Assembly: GCA_964458185.1 (NCBI GenBank)
Contig: CAYWFG010000002.1
Span: forward strand, 1-64,000
Length of the DNA stretch: 64,000 bases
DNA from: AB-137-C09 sp964458185
GTDB lineage: Bacteria; Pseudomonadota; Zetaproteobacteria; Mariprofundales; Mariprofundaceae
Reading direction: 5' to 3'
In this document: piece after piece, positions 53,293-62,493 of the stretch
Layout of the letters: each line of letters begins with the position of its first letter
Numbering within the stretch: position 1 is the first letter of the stretch
Notes under the pieces: model-generated
Told to the model about the DNA's origin: nothing
The model's input: only the letters and a program-made list of their open reading frames with translations
The model's database searches: none
Made by a program: the position numbers and the translations under genes

Positions 53293-55416
53293 ATGAAGAT
53301 TATCATGATCTTAGCCACGATGACCTTCATCGGCTTGCAGGCTCATGCAGGGGAAGCAATGAAATACAGTAATGCATTGGTGCATGAATCCAGTCCTTAT
53401 TTACAACAACACGCGCATAATCCTGTAAACTGGCAACCATGGGGAGAAAATGCTTTTGCGATGGCACGAATGGCAGATAAACCTATATTTTTATCCATTG
53501 GTTATTCTACTTGTCATTGGTGTCATGTAATGGAACATGAATCGTTTGAAGATGAAGCTGTTGCAACAGCGATGAATGCGGCTTTTATTAGCATCAAAGT
53601 GGATCGTGAAGAACGCCCTGATATTGATCAAGTGTACATGCAAGTTGCCCAAATGATGACAGGCAGTGGTGGTTGGCCGTTAAATGTTATTTTAACCCCT
53701 GATAAAAAACCTTTTTATGCCGCGACTTACCTACCTAAGCATAGTGGTCATGGTCGCATGGGAATTATTGAGCTTGCTAATCGTGTTCATACACTGTGGC
53801 AAGAAGACCGATCACGCTTGATTGCTTCTGCCGATAAAATCAGTCAATCGTTGCAAGATAATCAAAACAATGCCAAGGGCGATACTCAACAGGCATTAAC
53901 CTCTGATTGGATCACACAAGCTTACCAAGAATTAAAAGCTTCATTCGACCCGCAATACGGTGGTTTTGGTACTGCGCCTAAATTCCCTGCGCCCCATAAA
54001 CTCATGCTATTGTTACGCTATGCGCACCAGTATCAAGATGAAGCCGCAATAAATATGGTGGAAACCACTTTAGATCAAATGCACGCTGGGGGAATCTTTG
54101 ATCAATTAGGTTATGGCTTCCACCGTTATGCGACTGATCGTGAATGGCTGGTGCCACATTTTGAAAAAATGTTGTACGATCAAGCATTATTAATGATGGC
54201 GTACAGCGAGGTATTTCAAACCACAGGGCATGAACGTCATGCCCAAGTCGTTGATGAAATCGCTCAGTATGTATTGCGCGACATGCGCGCCCCTGATGGT
54301 GCTTTTTATACTGCTGAAGATGCAGATTCTGAAGGCGAGGAAGGTCGCTTTTACCTTTGGCGTGAAAGTGAATTGCAACAATTATTATCCAAAGAGGATG
54401 CCGCACTGGCAGTGCGCTATTGGGGTATTCAACGTGTGGGCAACTTCCTTGATGAAGCACGAAAAAAAAGAACGGGGCAAAATATTTTACATATTGCGCA
54501 GCCCCTTACAACGGATGATGAAAAAACAGCCTTGCAGCATATTCAACAAACCCTGCTAACAGCACGAGAGCATCGCATCCGCCCTTTTCGTGATGAAAAA
54601 ATCATGGCTGATTGGAATGGGCTGATGATTGCTGCCTTAGCAAAAGCCTCAGCGGCTCTGAATCGTCCTGACCTTTATGACGCAGCAACCGCAGCAGCAA
54701 CCGCAGTGCTTACTCGGCTGCGAAACGATGATGGTTCTTTATCACATAGCCGTGCATCATCAACAGGGCAAAGAACGCCAGCGAATTTGGATGATTATGC
54801 TTTTTTAACATGGGGACTGCTTGAGTTGTACCGTGTAGATTTTGATGCCCAGTATTTAGCCGATGCAATCGCCTTAAACAAACAGATGATGGCACAATTC
54901 TCTGATGCGAAGGGTGGGTTTTACCTAACAGGAAAAGATGCTGAAGCCCTACTGGTGCGACCGAAAGACACTTGGGATGGTGCAATACCTTCAGGCAATG
55001 CCGTGGCTGTTGCCAATTTGATACAGCTAGCACGACTCACGGGTGATTACACACTGGAAGACACCGCAGAAAAAGCTTTAAAATCGTTTTCACCATTGAT
55101 GGAGCAAGCGCCAACAGGACAGACTTTTATGCTGACCGCATTGTGGCAACACCTAAACGCTGGCTATGAGCTGGTTATTGCAGGCAATACCATTGAAAAT
55201 AAAGAAGCCTTACAACCCTTGCAGCAAGGTTTTTTCCCTGACATGGTGATGCTGGTGCGTGATCAAACAACCATCAAGCTTGCACCATTCATTGCAGGGC
55301 AAACACCCATAAACAATCGCTTAACCTTTTACCTATGCCATGATAAAGCATGCCGTCCACCTGTGAATGATGTGCAACTGGTGTTAAAGGCTATGGGTCA
55401 TTCTGCTCGTCATTGA
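53293..55416 (+). CDS. Thioredoxin-domain protein YyaL/DUF255 (SPATA20 family)
   Basis: This 707-residue protein has an N-terminal thioredoxin-like DUF255 domain with STCHWCHVMEHESFED (CHWC about 73-76) and SGGWPLNVILTPD. A long (alpha/alpha)6 barrel of the glycosidase/epimerase type follows (GGFGTAPKFPAPHKL, EDADSEGEEGRFYLW, DEKIMADWNGLMIAAL). Unlike many cytosolic relatives it begins with a likely signal peptide (MKIIMILATMTFIGLQAHAG), so it may act in the periplasm. The function of the family is unsettled. It overlaps the convergent small gene by 26 bp and is translated just after the pseudokinase gene. Confidence 0.9.
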   Translation: MKIIMILATMTFIGLQAHAGEAMKYSNALVHESSPYLQQHAHNPVNWQPWGENAFAMARMADKPIFLSIGYSTCHWCHVMEHESFEDEAVATAMNAAFISIKVDREERPDIDQVYMQVAQMMTGSGGWPLNVILTPDKKPFYAATYLPKHSGHGRMGIIELANRVHTLWQEDRSRLIASADKISQSLQDNQNNAKGDTQQALTSDWITQAYQELKASFDPQYGGFGTAPKFPAPHKLMLLLRYAHQYQDEAAINMVETTLDQMHAGGIFDQLGYGFHRYATDREWLVPHFEKMLYDQALLMMAYSEVFQTTGHERHAQVVDEIAQYVLRDMRAPDGAFYTAEDADSEGEEGRFYLWRESELQQLLSKEDAALAVRYWGIQRVGNFLDEARKKRTGQNILHIAQPLTTDDEKTALQHIQQTLLTAREHRIRPFRDEKIMADWNGLMIAALAKASAALNRPDLYDAATAAATAVLTRLRNDDGSLSHSRASSTGQRTPANLDDYAFLTWGLLELYRVDFDAQYLADAIALNKQMMAQFSDAKGGFYLTGKDAEALLVRPKDTWDGAIPSGNAVAVANLIQLARLTGDYTLEDTAEKALKSFSPLMEQAPTGQTFMLTALWQHLNAGYELVIAGNTIENKEALQPLQQGFFPDMVMLVRDQTTIKLAPFIAGQTPINNRLTFYLCHDKACRPPVNDVQLVLKAMGHSARH

Positions 55417-55675
55417 TATCTCCTTTAGAACCATGAAGCCAATCTCGATGAGATTGGCAAAAGTAATAAAACAAAGCGATCATGACGGCATAAATCAACA
55501 AGTTAAAAATAATAGGTTCAATCCACGGTGAAATAACAATCATCATGAATGCAGGCGTGGCAATAAAAAAACCATGATCAATTAGGTCAATGAGAAATGA
55601 GCCTATTGCAATCGTTATTCCTAACAAAAACCAAAACAATGCGTTTGACAGACATAAATTCAAAACATCTAACAT
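55391..55675 (-). CDS. Small membrane protein next to stomatin gene
   Basis: This 94-residue protein has three hydrophobic segments (about 8-30, 35-52 and 55-75) and a charged C-terminus (GSKGDINDEQNDP). The ATG at 55675 has AAGGAG 6 bp upstream. It lies 49 bp after the stomatin gene on the same strand. Stomatins often pair with NfeD, but this protein is smaller and lacks a visible OB-fold domain, so I do not call it NfeD. Function unknown. Confidence 0.55.
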   Translation of the reverse strand: MLDVLNLCLSNALFWFLLGITIAIGSFLIDLIDHGFFIATPAFMMIVISPWIEPIIFNLLIYAVMIALFYYFCQSHRDWLHGSKGDINDEQNDP

Positions 55676-55724
55676 CAACCACTCCTTCGATGAAGCCATG
55701 CTCTAGGCAATCAAATATACATTT

Positions 55725-56606
55725 TTATTTTTTACCACCAAACAAGTCTTTGACTGCGCCCAATACATTTAACATTTCAACAGGAACAATAATCGTTTTT
55801 GCATTGTCTGAGCTGCCGAGTTTCCCCATCGCTGCTACTTGTTTTTTTAGTATATCATATTCAACGGCAGCTTGCCCACCTTGGCTGTTAATCGCCATAG
55901 CAACAATTTCTACTGCTCTTGCCTCCCCTTTGGCAATGGCAACGGCTGCTTGAGCTGAACGTTCAGCAGCAAACAAATCACCTTCAGCTTTCAATTCAAT
56001 AGACTTTCTTGTGCCTTCAGCCTTAGCAATCGAAGCGCGCTTTTCACGCTCTGCATTCAATTGTTGTTGCATGGCAACTTTAGTAACTTCATCTACTTCT
56101 ACATCAAGAATTTCAGTGCGGGTAACATCAACGCCCCAATCAGAGCAAGCCCGCCTTAAATGTTTGGCAATATCCATATTCAATGATGCACGATGGGATT
56201 GAACTTCATCAAAATCAATGCTACCAATGGTTGCCCGCACAGCACCTGTTACCGCTGTTTCAACGGCAGGAGTAACATTTTTAATACGGTATACCGATTT
56301 ACTGGCATCAGTGATTTTAAAAAAGATAGTGACGGATAAGGTAAGTGGAACATTGTCTTTGGTGATCACTTCATGATCTTTTTCAGGAAGCGCGCGTTCT
56401 AATACACTGATTTTATGGGCAACATTTTCTAAACCCGGAATCACATAGTTAACACCCGCTTTTAGTGTGCGGTGGTATTTTCCAAATCGTTCAACTACAT
56501 AGTTTTCACTTTGGGGAACCATTTGAATACTGCGCCAAACCAAAAAACCAACCCCTATTAAAACAATAGGAATGATGATTAATAAATTAATCGTTGTTGC
56601 AGTCAT
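55725..56606 (-). CDS. SPFH/stomatin-like membrane protein (QmcA/slipin)
   Basis: This 293-residue protein has one N-terminal TM helix (about 7-26) and the prohibitin-homology domain (VVERFGKYHRTLKAGVNYVIP, AVRATIGSIDFDEVQSHRASL, DWGVDVTRTEILDVEV). A long coiled coil follows (QQLNAEREKRASIAKAEGTR). It scaffolds membrane microdomains and often modulates proteases. An AAGGGGG site precedes the ATG. A small membrane protein gene follows it. Confidence 0.93.
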   Translation of the reverse strand: MTATTINLLIIIPIVLIGVGFLVWRSIQMVPQSENYVVERFGKYHRTLKAGVNYVIPGLENVAHKISVLERALPEKDHEVITKDNVPLTLSVTIFFKITDASKSVYRIKNVTPAVETAVTGAVRATIGSIDFDEVQSHRASLNMDIAKHLRRACSDWGVDVTRTEILDVEVDEVTKVAMQQQLNAEREKRASIAKAEGTRKSIELKAEGDLFAAERSAQAAVAIAKGEARAVEIVAMAINSQGGQAAVEYDILKKQVAAMGKLGSSDNAKTIIVPVEMLNVLGAVKDLFGGKK

Positions 56607-56692
56607 GATTGCCCCCTTTGAGTAAACGTATACTTTATATCAGCCGCCATAAACTAGCTAGCATACCAATGCAGGACAAGCATACACGCTAT

Positions 56693-57562
56693 TTATTGCA
56701 ATAGCGCTATCATTCGTTGACCCAGCAGTGTTGGGTTTCGCTCGATGTATACCCCGGCCTCTGCTAAGGCAGAGAATTTGCTTTCTGCCGTGCCTTTGTT
56801 GCCTGCGATAATTGCACCCGCATGCCCCATTCTTTTGCCTTTCGGTGCGGTTGCGCCTGCAATAAAAGCCACCACAGGCTTGTGGATAGACTGGGCAATA
56901 ACACTGGCAGCATGCTCTTCATCGCTACCGCCGATCTCACCAATCATGACAATGCCATCGGTAGCATGATCCGCTTCAAACAAATGCAATAGTTCAATAA
57001 ACCCCATGCCATGCAAAGGATCACCACCGATACCAATACAGGTACTTTGCCCCAAGCCACAAGCGGTAAGTTGTGCCACGGCTTCGTAGGTGAGCGTACC
57101 CGAGCGAGAAATAACGCCAATGCGTCCCGCTTTGTGAATATGCGCGGGCATAATGCCAACTTTACTGGCATCAGGGGTGATAATACCAGGGCAATTAGGG
57201 CCAATAAGCAGACTATCGCTGTTTGCCAAACATTGTTTGACGCGCACCATATCTTGAATCGGAATCCCTTCGGTGATGCAAACAATCAATCGAATGCCAG
57301 CAGTCGCAGCTTCCATGATCGCATCGGCAGCAAAGGCAGCAGGTACATAAATCACGCTCGCTTCTGCGCCTACTTCGGTCACGGCATCGGCGACAGTGTT
57401 AAAAACAGGGCGATCTAAATGGATATTACCACCTTTGCTTGGGGTAACACCACCAACAAAGCATGTGCCATAATCAATCATCTGTTGAGAATGAAACGTC
57501 CCTTGCCGACCTGTAAAACCTTGGCAAATAACCCGCGTGTGTTGGTCTAACAAAATACTCAT
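56693..57562 (-). CDS. sucD: Succinyl-CoA synthetase alpha subunit
   Basis: This 289-residue subunit binds CoA and carries the phosphohistidine (in KRMGHAGAII, about residue 245). Motifs GFTGRQGTFHSQQMIDYGT, GPNCPGIITP and SRSGTLTYEAVAQL are typical. It converts succinyl-CoA to succinate with substrate-level phosphorylation in the TCA cycle, or the reverse. ATGA overlap with sucC shows coupling. Confidence 0.96.
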   Translation of the reverse strand: MSILLDQHTRVICQGFTGRQGTFHSQQMIDYGTCFVGGVTPSKGGNIHLDRPVFNTVADAVTEVGAEASVIYVPAAFAADAIMEAATAGIRLIVCITEGIPIQDMVRVKQCLANSDSLLIGPNCPGIITPDASKVGIMPAHIHKAGRIGVISRSGTLTYEAVAQLTACGLGQSTCIGIGGDPLHGMGFIELLHLFEADHATDGIVMIGEIGGSDEEHAASVIAQSIHKPVVAFIAGATAPKGKRMGHAGAIIAGNKGTAESKFSALAEAGVYIERNPTLLGQRMIALLQ

Positions 57563-58746
57563 GAGACTACCCCTTGCGATGTAACCGCTTGCACAATCGC
57601 AACAGCAGCTTGATCTAAATCATCTGCCCACAGCACATCAATACCTGCATCGCGGATCATTTGTTGCCCTTGTTGTTCATGCGTGCCGACCAGACGCAGT
57701 ACGATGGGAACACGATCATCACTACCCGCTTCGGCTATGGCATCCAACAAACCTTGGGCAATAATGTCACAGCGCACAATGCCACCAAATATATTGACCA
57801 AAATACCTTTGACCTGTGCATCCGCAAACAATAAAGCAAACGCTTTGCACACGGCATCTGCGGTGACACCGCCGCCAACATCTAAAAAGTTTGCAGGTTC
57901 TGCACCTTTTAAATGAATCATGTCCATGGTTGCCATGGCAAGTCCTGCACCATTGACCATGCAACCAATGCTGCCATCAAGGGCAATATAGTTAAGCCCA
58001 TAACTTCCGGCGAGGGTTTCACGGGGGTCTTCTTCGCCGAGATCACGAAAACGGGTAATGCGCGGTTGACGGTACAGCGCGTTATCATCGACCGACAATT
58101 TTGCATCCAATGCCACAACCTGATCGTCAGCAGTGACGACCAAGGGATTCAACTCCAACAAGCTGGCATCATAACGAATAAACACATCATACAATTGCCC
58201 TGCTAAATGACAGAATTGCTTGAATACATCACCCGTCAAACCAAGAAAGAACGCCATCCGACGCAAAACATGCGGCGCAGCACCAATGGCAGGATGCAAC
58301 GGCAGCGTTAAAATTTTTTCAGGCGTTTCTGCTGCAACGGCTTCAATATCCATACCGCCTGCCGCACTGACGACAAAGGCAGCACTCGCATTGTCACGAT
58401 CCTGCAATAACGCAAGGTAGAATTCTTGCTGAATAGGCAAGCCTTCTTCAATGTAAAGATGCTGAACGATGCGTCCTTTCACACCCGTTTGGTGGGTAAT
58501 CAAAGGTTTACCCAAAAGCGACACAACAGCATCACGAACGGCATCCACACTGGTGCAAACGCGCACCCCACCTGCTTTGCCGCGACCGCCTGCATGAATT
58601 TGTGCCTTCACCACATGCACATGCCCGCCCAACTTTTTTAGTATCTTAGGAATATCATCATACAATGATTGAACTAGCACCCCTTTAGGGATGGCAATGC
58701 CTGCCTCAGCCAGTAGTATTTTTGCTTGGTATTCATGAATATTCAA
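57559..58746 (-). CDS. sucC: Succinyl-CoA synthetase beta subunit
   Basis: This 395-residue subunit has an ATP-grasp domain (NIHEYQAKILLAEAGI, VVKAQIHAGGRGKAGGV, LELNPLVVTADDQVVALDAK) and a C-terminal CoA-ligase domain (NIFGGIVRCDIIAQGLLDA). The TTG at 58746 is taken as start because GGAGG lies 7 bp upstream and the protein then begins at the family's usual point. It overlaps the sdhE stop by 4 bp. Confidence 0.95.
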   Translation of the reverse strand: MNIHEYQAKILLAEAGIAIPKGVLVQSLYDDIPKILKKLGGHVHVVKAQIHAGGRGKAGGVRVCTSVDAVRDAVVSLLGKPLITHQTGVKGRIVQHLYIEEGLPIQQEFYLALLQDRDNASAAFVVSAAGGMDIEAVAAETPEKILTLPLHPAIGAAPHVLRRMAFFLGLTGDVFKQFCHLAGQLYDVFIRYDASLLELNPLVVTADDQVVALDAKLSVDDNALYRQPRITRFRDLGEEDPRETLAGSYGLNYIALDGSIGCMVNGAGLAMATMDMIHLKGAEPANFLDVGGGVTADAVCKAFALLFADAQVKGILVNIFGGIVRCDIIAQGLLDAIAEAGSDDRVPIVLRLVGTHEQQGQQMIRDAGIDVLWADDLDQAAVAIVQAVTSQGVVS

Positions 58747-58979
58747 CGGGGAGCCTCCAACCATGGGCGCAATGCGGGGGGTATATTTTCAGAATGGTGC
58801 ATGATCGCCTCCAGCGCAGGCGATTCAAGGCTTAATAAACGCTCAATCTCTGCTTGCAATGCAGGTCGCGTGATTAAGGCATCCATTACAGGTTCCAGCC
58901 ATGTTTCTAGTTCCAAACTACCAAGCCGTGCTGCACGGTAGCGCAAGCGGCGAAGTACAAGGGTATCTGATTCAGCCAA
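58743..58979 (-). CDS. sdhE: SdhE-type FAD assembly factor
   Basis: This small helical protein of about 78 residues belongs to the SdhE/YgfY (DUF339) family, which helps insert covalent FAD into succinate dehydrogenase and fumarate reductase. It shows LRRLRYRAARLGSLELE in place of the usual RGxxE-centred motif; the Gly-x-x-Glu core is kept. A TTG at 58979, overlapping the preceding stop, gives the expected N-terminus; TTG 59006 is a longer option. Position next to sucCD fits TCA-cycle assembly. No sdh genes are in view. Confidence 0.75.
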   Translation of the reverse strand: MAESDTLVLRRLRYRAARLGSLELETWLEPVMDALITRPALQAEIERLLSLESPALEAIMHHSENIPPALRPWLEAPR

Positions 58980-59922
58980 TTTTTTGCAACCAACCTGCCG
59001 TTGCAACTTTAACCTTGGGCATACGTTTATGAACCCGCTGGCGGATTTTTTGTTCTAGGTTATGCAGTGCGGGTAGCGGTGTTAATAAAGGCACGCGGTT
59101 TTGCTGCCAGCATTCACGGTACATCTGGGTAAGAAATTGTGGTGCAATGGCATGGATGTTTTCCAGTTCACTTACAGGCAGTTCCATCAGTTCTATATCA
59201 CTCATGGCAATGGCATTAACAACGTGAGAACCCGCCGTTAACGCTGCAACCTGCCCACACACACCGCGTTCACCCAAATGCCCCAATGAATTGCGTTGAC
59301 CGTGATCCAAAACAAACACATCGACTTGACCACGGAGAATAAAATAAACACCACTAGCCTTGCTATTTTGGCTGATAAACTCATACCCCATCGGGTGCTG
59401 ATACCAACGCATCAGGGCAGCAACACGGGCAAAAGTTTTTTCTTCCATGGCTGAAAAAAGAGGGTGTGTGCGAAGCATGCCATTGGCTTTTTCGTTATTG
59501 TTTAAAACAGGAACACTGGGCGGATGAGTGGGGTGATTGATCCCATGTTTATCGCATAATTCTAAAATAGAAGGAGGGATTTGCACATTATCGTGATCCA
59601 ATGCTAAAAACTGTTGCAGCACAGCAGCAGCTTGTGAAGGGTCGCTTTTGCCCACATAACGTTCAATGGTCAACAAATAATAACGGGTCATATCATCGGT
59701 TAAACCCGCTTTTTGATACGCCTGCGCAGCACGCAGCGGAAGATCAAGATCTTTGACTAGATAGGTTGCCATCGCACCATAAATCACGCCCATTTCAACA
59801 AAACGATCATTCCGTTCAGCAAGACGCGCTCGCTGCCGAAAGGTCACTAACGCACTTTTTTCATCCTTGTTTTGTTGCAACGAATGAATCAGTTGTTCTT
59901 CTAATTGTTGTGCTGTTGCCAT
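58972..59922 (-). CDS. cNMP-binding protein with N-terminal helical repeats
   Basis: This 316-residue protein has an N-terminal TPR-like helical region (about 5-135, e.g. GVIYGAMATYLVKDLDLP, AAQAYQKAGL) followed by a cyclic-nucleotide-binding beta-roll (about 155-270: GYEFISQNSKASGVYFILRG, LGERGVCGQVAALTAGSH). The final segment (about 285-316) is basic but is too short for a CRP-type helix-turn-helix. It is thus not a classical transcription factor. An AAGGAA site precedes the ATG. It begins the sdhE-sucCD unit, overlapping sdhE, so it may tune that pathway by an unknown route. Confidence 0.7.
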   Translation of the reverse strand: MATAQQLEEQLIHSLQQNKDEKSALVTFRQRARLAERNDRFVEMGVIYGAMATYLVKDLDLPLRAAQAYQKAGLTDDMTRYYLLTIERYVGKSDPSQAAAVLQQFLALDHDNVQIPPSILELCDKHGINHPTHPPSVPVLNNNEKANGMLRTHPLFSAMEEKTFARVAALMRWYQHPMGYEFISQNSKASGVYFILRGQVDVFVLDHGQRNSLGHLGERGVCGQVAALTAGSHVVNAIAMSDIELMELPVSELENIHAIAPQFLTQMYRECWQQNRVPLLTPLPALHNLEQKIRQRVHKRMPKVKVATAGWLQKIG

Positions 59923-60147
59923 ACACTATTCCTTCATTTCTATTTCGTGATGATTGATCGGGGATGATAGCAAAGTATGTGAAAAATACGACCGTTAGAG
60001 AATCCGTATACACTCTTTTTCTGTTAGTTTGCATAGCGCAGTAATATTTTTAGCTATATCCTTTCTTGCACAACATCACTTAGCTGGCATTATGTTCGCT
60101 CAATCATGCAACGGCTGCTTTGCGGCTGTGATTTAAGAGGAGGCTCT

Positions 60148-61011
60148 ATGTCTGTTAAACACCCTGTTATTTCTGTAACTGGTTCATCGGGCGCGGGAAC
60201 AAGCACCGCAAAACTAGCTTTGGAACATATTTTCCGCCGTGAAAAAGTTGAAGCTGCAATTGTCGAAGGCGATTGTTTTCATCGTTTTGACCGTTATGAG
60301 TTTCGCCAAAAATCAAAAGAGTTTGAGGCTGAAGGCAAGCGTTTAAGCCATTTTTCTGATGAGGCAAACCTTTTTGATCGTATTGCCGCTTTGTTTAAAG
60401 ATTATGGTGAAACAGGTCTCGGTAAAGCCCGTCATTATGTGCATGATGATGCCGAAGCAGAAATTTATGGTATTGACCCTGGACACTTCACCGATTGGGA
60501 AGACGTAGGCAAAGGATCAGACTTTTTGTTTTATGAAGGCTTGCACGGCAATGTTGAAGTTGCCAGCCCTTTTGCAGACTTAAAAATTGGTATTGTTCCT
60601 GTGGTTAACCTAGAGTGGATTCAAAAAATTCATCGTGATACAGGCATGCGTGGCTACTCGACTGAAGCCGTGGTTGAAAATATTCTTGCGCGTATGCATG
60701 ATTATATTCACTTCATTACGCCACAGTTTACCTATACCGATATTAACTTTCAACGTGTACCATTGGTGGATACATCCAATCCATTTATTGCCCGCGATGT
60801 CCCCACGCCTGATGAAAGCCTGATGGTAGTTCGCATTCGTCAGCCTCAACGCTGGAACATTGATTTCCCTTATCTTATGTCCATGCTTAATGGTTCATTT
60901 ATGTCGCGCCGCAACACCATTGTGATGCCATCGAGCAAAATGGGCTTGGCAATGGAGCTTATTTTAACACCGATTGTTCATAGCATGTTAGAAGCACGCA
61001 AAACAGCTTAA
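60148..61011 (+). CDS. prk: Phosphoribulokinase
   Basis: This 287-residue kinase makes ribulose-1,5-bisphosphate for RuBisCO. It is the class I (proteobacterial, octameric CbbP) form: P-loop TGSSGAGTST (11-20), EGDCFHRFDRYEF, FYEGLHG with the Walker B Asp replaced by the family's Glu, and RDTGMRGYSTEAVVENILAR. The ATG at 60148 has a strong AGGAGG site; the frame upstream has no family similarity. It is monocistronic in appearance, with a 225-bp leader gap after the divergent cNMP gene. It lies far from cbbQ-cbbO. Confidence 0.96.
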   Translation: MSVKHPVISVTGSSGAGTSTAKLALEHIFRREKVEAAIVEGDCFHRFDRYEFRQKSKEFEAEGKRLSHFSDEANLFDRIAALFKDYGETGLGKARHYVHDDAEAEIYGIDPGHFTDWEDVGKGSDFLFYEGLHGNVEVASPFADLKIGIVPVVNLEWIQKIHRDTGMRGYSTEAVVENILARMHDYIHFITPQFTYTDINFQRVPLVDTSNPFIARDVPTPDESLMVVRIRQPQRWNIDFPYLMSMLNGSFMSRRNTIVMPSSKMGLAMELILTPIVHSMLEARKTA

Positions 61012-61023
61012 TTAAAAAAACAG

Positions 61024-61088
61024 GAGAATAGAAGATAGAGGCGTAAACAATGAACATCTGCCCTCTGTCTTCTGTCCCCTGTCTTCTG
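61024..61088. repeat. Short duplicated and inverted CCTCTGTCTTCTG motif
   Basis: CCTCTGTCTTCTG (61062-61074) is followed by CCCCTGTCTTCTG (61076-61088). An inverted version, TAGAAGATAGAGG, is at 61029-61041. The set lies between prk and the antiporter gene, just before the latter's ribosome-binding site. It could form alternative hairpins in the leader. Confidence 0.45.
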
Positions 61089-61101
61089 CACAGGATAGAC
61101 G

Positions 61102-62493
61102 ATGATTATTACGCTGTTGATGATTTGTGGTATTTTATATTTAGCTTTGCAATTAGAAGATAAGGCGGGTGTGCCTTCGCCATTGGGCTTGGTGATCCTT
61201 GCTTTTGTTGCCCACCTTCTCTTTCAGTCACTTCCTGTGGTGACGGTCAATATGCCGCACTTTGCTGAACTTGTGATTCTTCTTTTGCCCATTTTATTAA
61301 TTTCTGATTCTTTGCAACTGTCGTTAAGCACCTTAAAAACCCATGCCTTGAGTCTGTTCTTTTTGGCTGTGGTGGCAGTCTCTTTATCGGTGCTTGCTGC
61401 ATTGCTGGTCGCAGACACACTTTTTGCGCCGTACCATCTTTCTTTTGCTGCTATTATTTTATTGTTTGCCATGGTATTGGCAACAGACCCCGTATCTGTT
61501 GTTTCGGTATTTTCACGCTTTGAACTTCCGCACCGTTTAAAAATTCTTTGTGAAGGTGAAAGCCTGTTTAATGATGCCACAGCACTGATTGTGTTTGTGT
61601 TTATTGGCTTGTTTGCCTTGGAAGGTGGTGAAATAAGCGTCCTTTATGTGCTGAACATCAGTATCCAAGTGATAATAGGCTCGGTTGTTGTTGGTGTGGT
61701 GGTGGGGTATCTTGGCTTACTGCTCATGAAAACAACGAGCAATCGCACATCTGAGTTATTGCTTTTGGTCATTACAGGTTACGCCAGTTTTGAATTGGCA
61801 GAAAAGTTTTATCTGTTGTTAGAAATCGTGGGTATCCATGGGCATACCCATTTCTCAGGGATTCTCGCTTGTATCTGTGCCATGCTAACGGTTCAATTTA
61901 TCATGGATCAATCCAATGATTATGCCGAACTTCGCATGAATAAAGAAGAACAAGCCCTGCGCAAAGAAAGTTTACTTGCCCAATCATCGCGCCGCTTGAT
62001 TGATCTGGCGCTCAATAAAATCAAATCAACCCATGATGAACAACAACGCCATCAACGTACCCGTGAAGACGTGCAATTATTGGCGTTGGTTGCCAATACG
62101 ATTTTATTTATTGCCTTGGCTGAAATTGTTGATTTTGCATTATTGCAACAATACTGGAAAGAAATTATCAGCATGTTTATTGCCACCACCCTGATTCGTG
62201 CCTTAATGATGGCTAAATTTGCTTTTTTGGCGAATAAAGTTGATCGCATGAGCAATATTAATTTTCGCTGGTGGGGAATTTTGACGTTCTCTGGTATTAA
62301 AGGGGGATTATCTATCGTGATGTTGATGATGATCCCAGCAGACTTTGAACATATAAGCATGTTTACTGCCGTAGTATTGGGCGTAGTGTTATTATCAACC
62401 TTTGTTTATTCCTTAATTTTGATTCTTATCGTTACCCGATACCAAGCACTATTTTTGCAAGAACTTAAAGAAGAAGGGGAACATCATGGGTAA
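61102..62493 (+). CDS. Cation:proton antiporter (CPA family)
   Basis: This 463-residue membrane protein has about 12 TM helices and Na+/H+-exchanger (PF00999) features: ATDPVSVVSVFSRFELPHRL with the acidic antiport site, CEGESLFNDATALIVFVFIG, and FSGIKGGLSIVMLMMIP near the end. A charged cytoplasmic loop (about 270-320) separates the halves. It would exchange Na+ or K+ for H+ at the inner membrane. AGGA precedes the ATG. It overlaps the lipoprotein gene by 8 bp. Confidence 0.9.
   Translation: MIITLLMICGILYLALQLEDKAGVPSPLGLVILAFVAHLLFQSLPVVTVNMPHFAELVILLLPILLISDSLQLSLSTLKTHALSLFFLAVVAVSLSVLAALLVADTLFAPYHLSFAAIILLFAMVLATDPVSVVSVFSRFELPHRLKILCEGESLFNDATALIVFVFIGLFALEGGEISVLYVLNISIQVIIGSVVVGVVVGYLGLLLMKTTSNRTSELLLLVITGYASFELAEKFYLLLEIVGIHGHTHFSGILACICAMLTVQFIMDQSNDYAELRMNKEEQALRKESLLAQSSRRLIDLALNKIKSTHDEQQRHQRTREDVQLLALVANTILFIALAEIVDFALLQQYWKEIISMFIATTLIRALMMAKFAFLANKVDRMSNINFRWWGILTFSGIKGGLSIVMLMMIPADFEHISMFTAVVLGVVLLSTFVYSLILILIVTRYQALFLQELKEEGEHHG

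Noticed and set aside
55391..55675. NfeD partner of stomatin
   Set aside because: The protein is too short and shows only membrane helices, with no OB-fold domain or NfeD motif.
58972..59922. CRP/FNR-type transcription factor
   Set aside because: The cNMP domain is C-terminal and is followed by only a short basic tail without a helix-turn-helix; the N-terminus is helical repeats.
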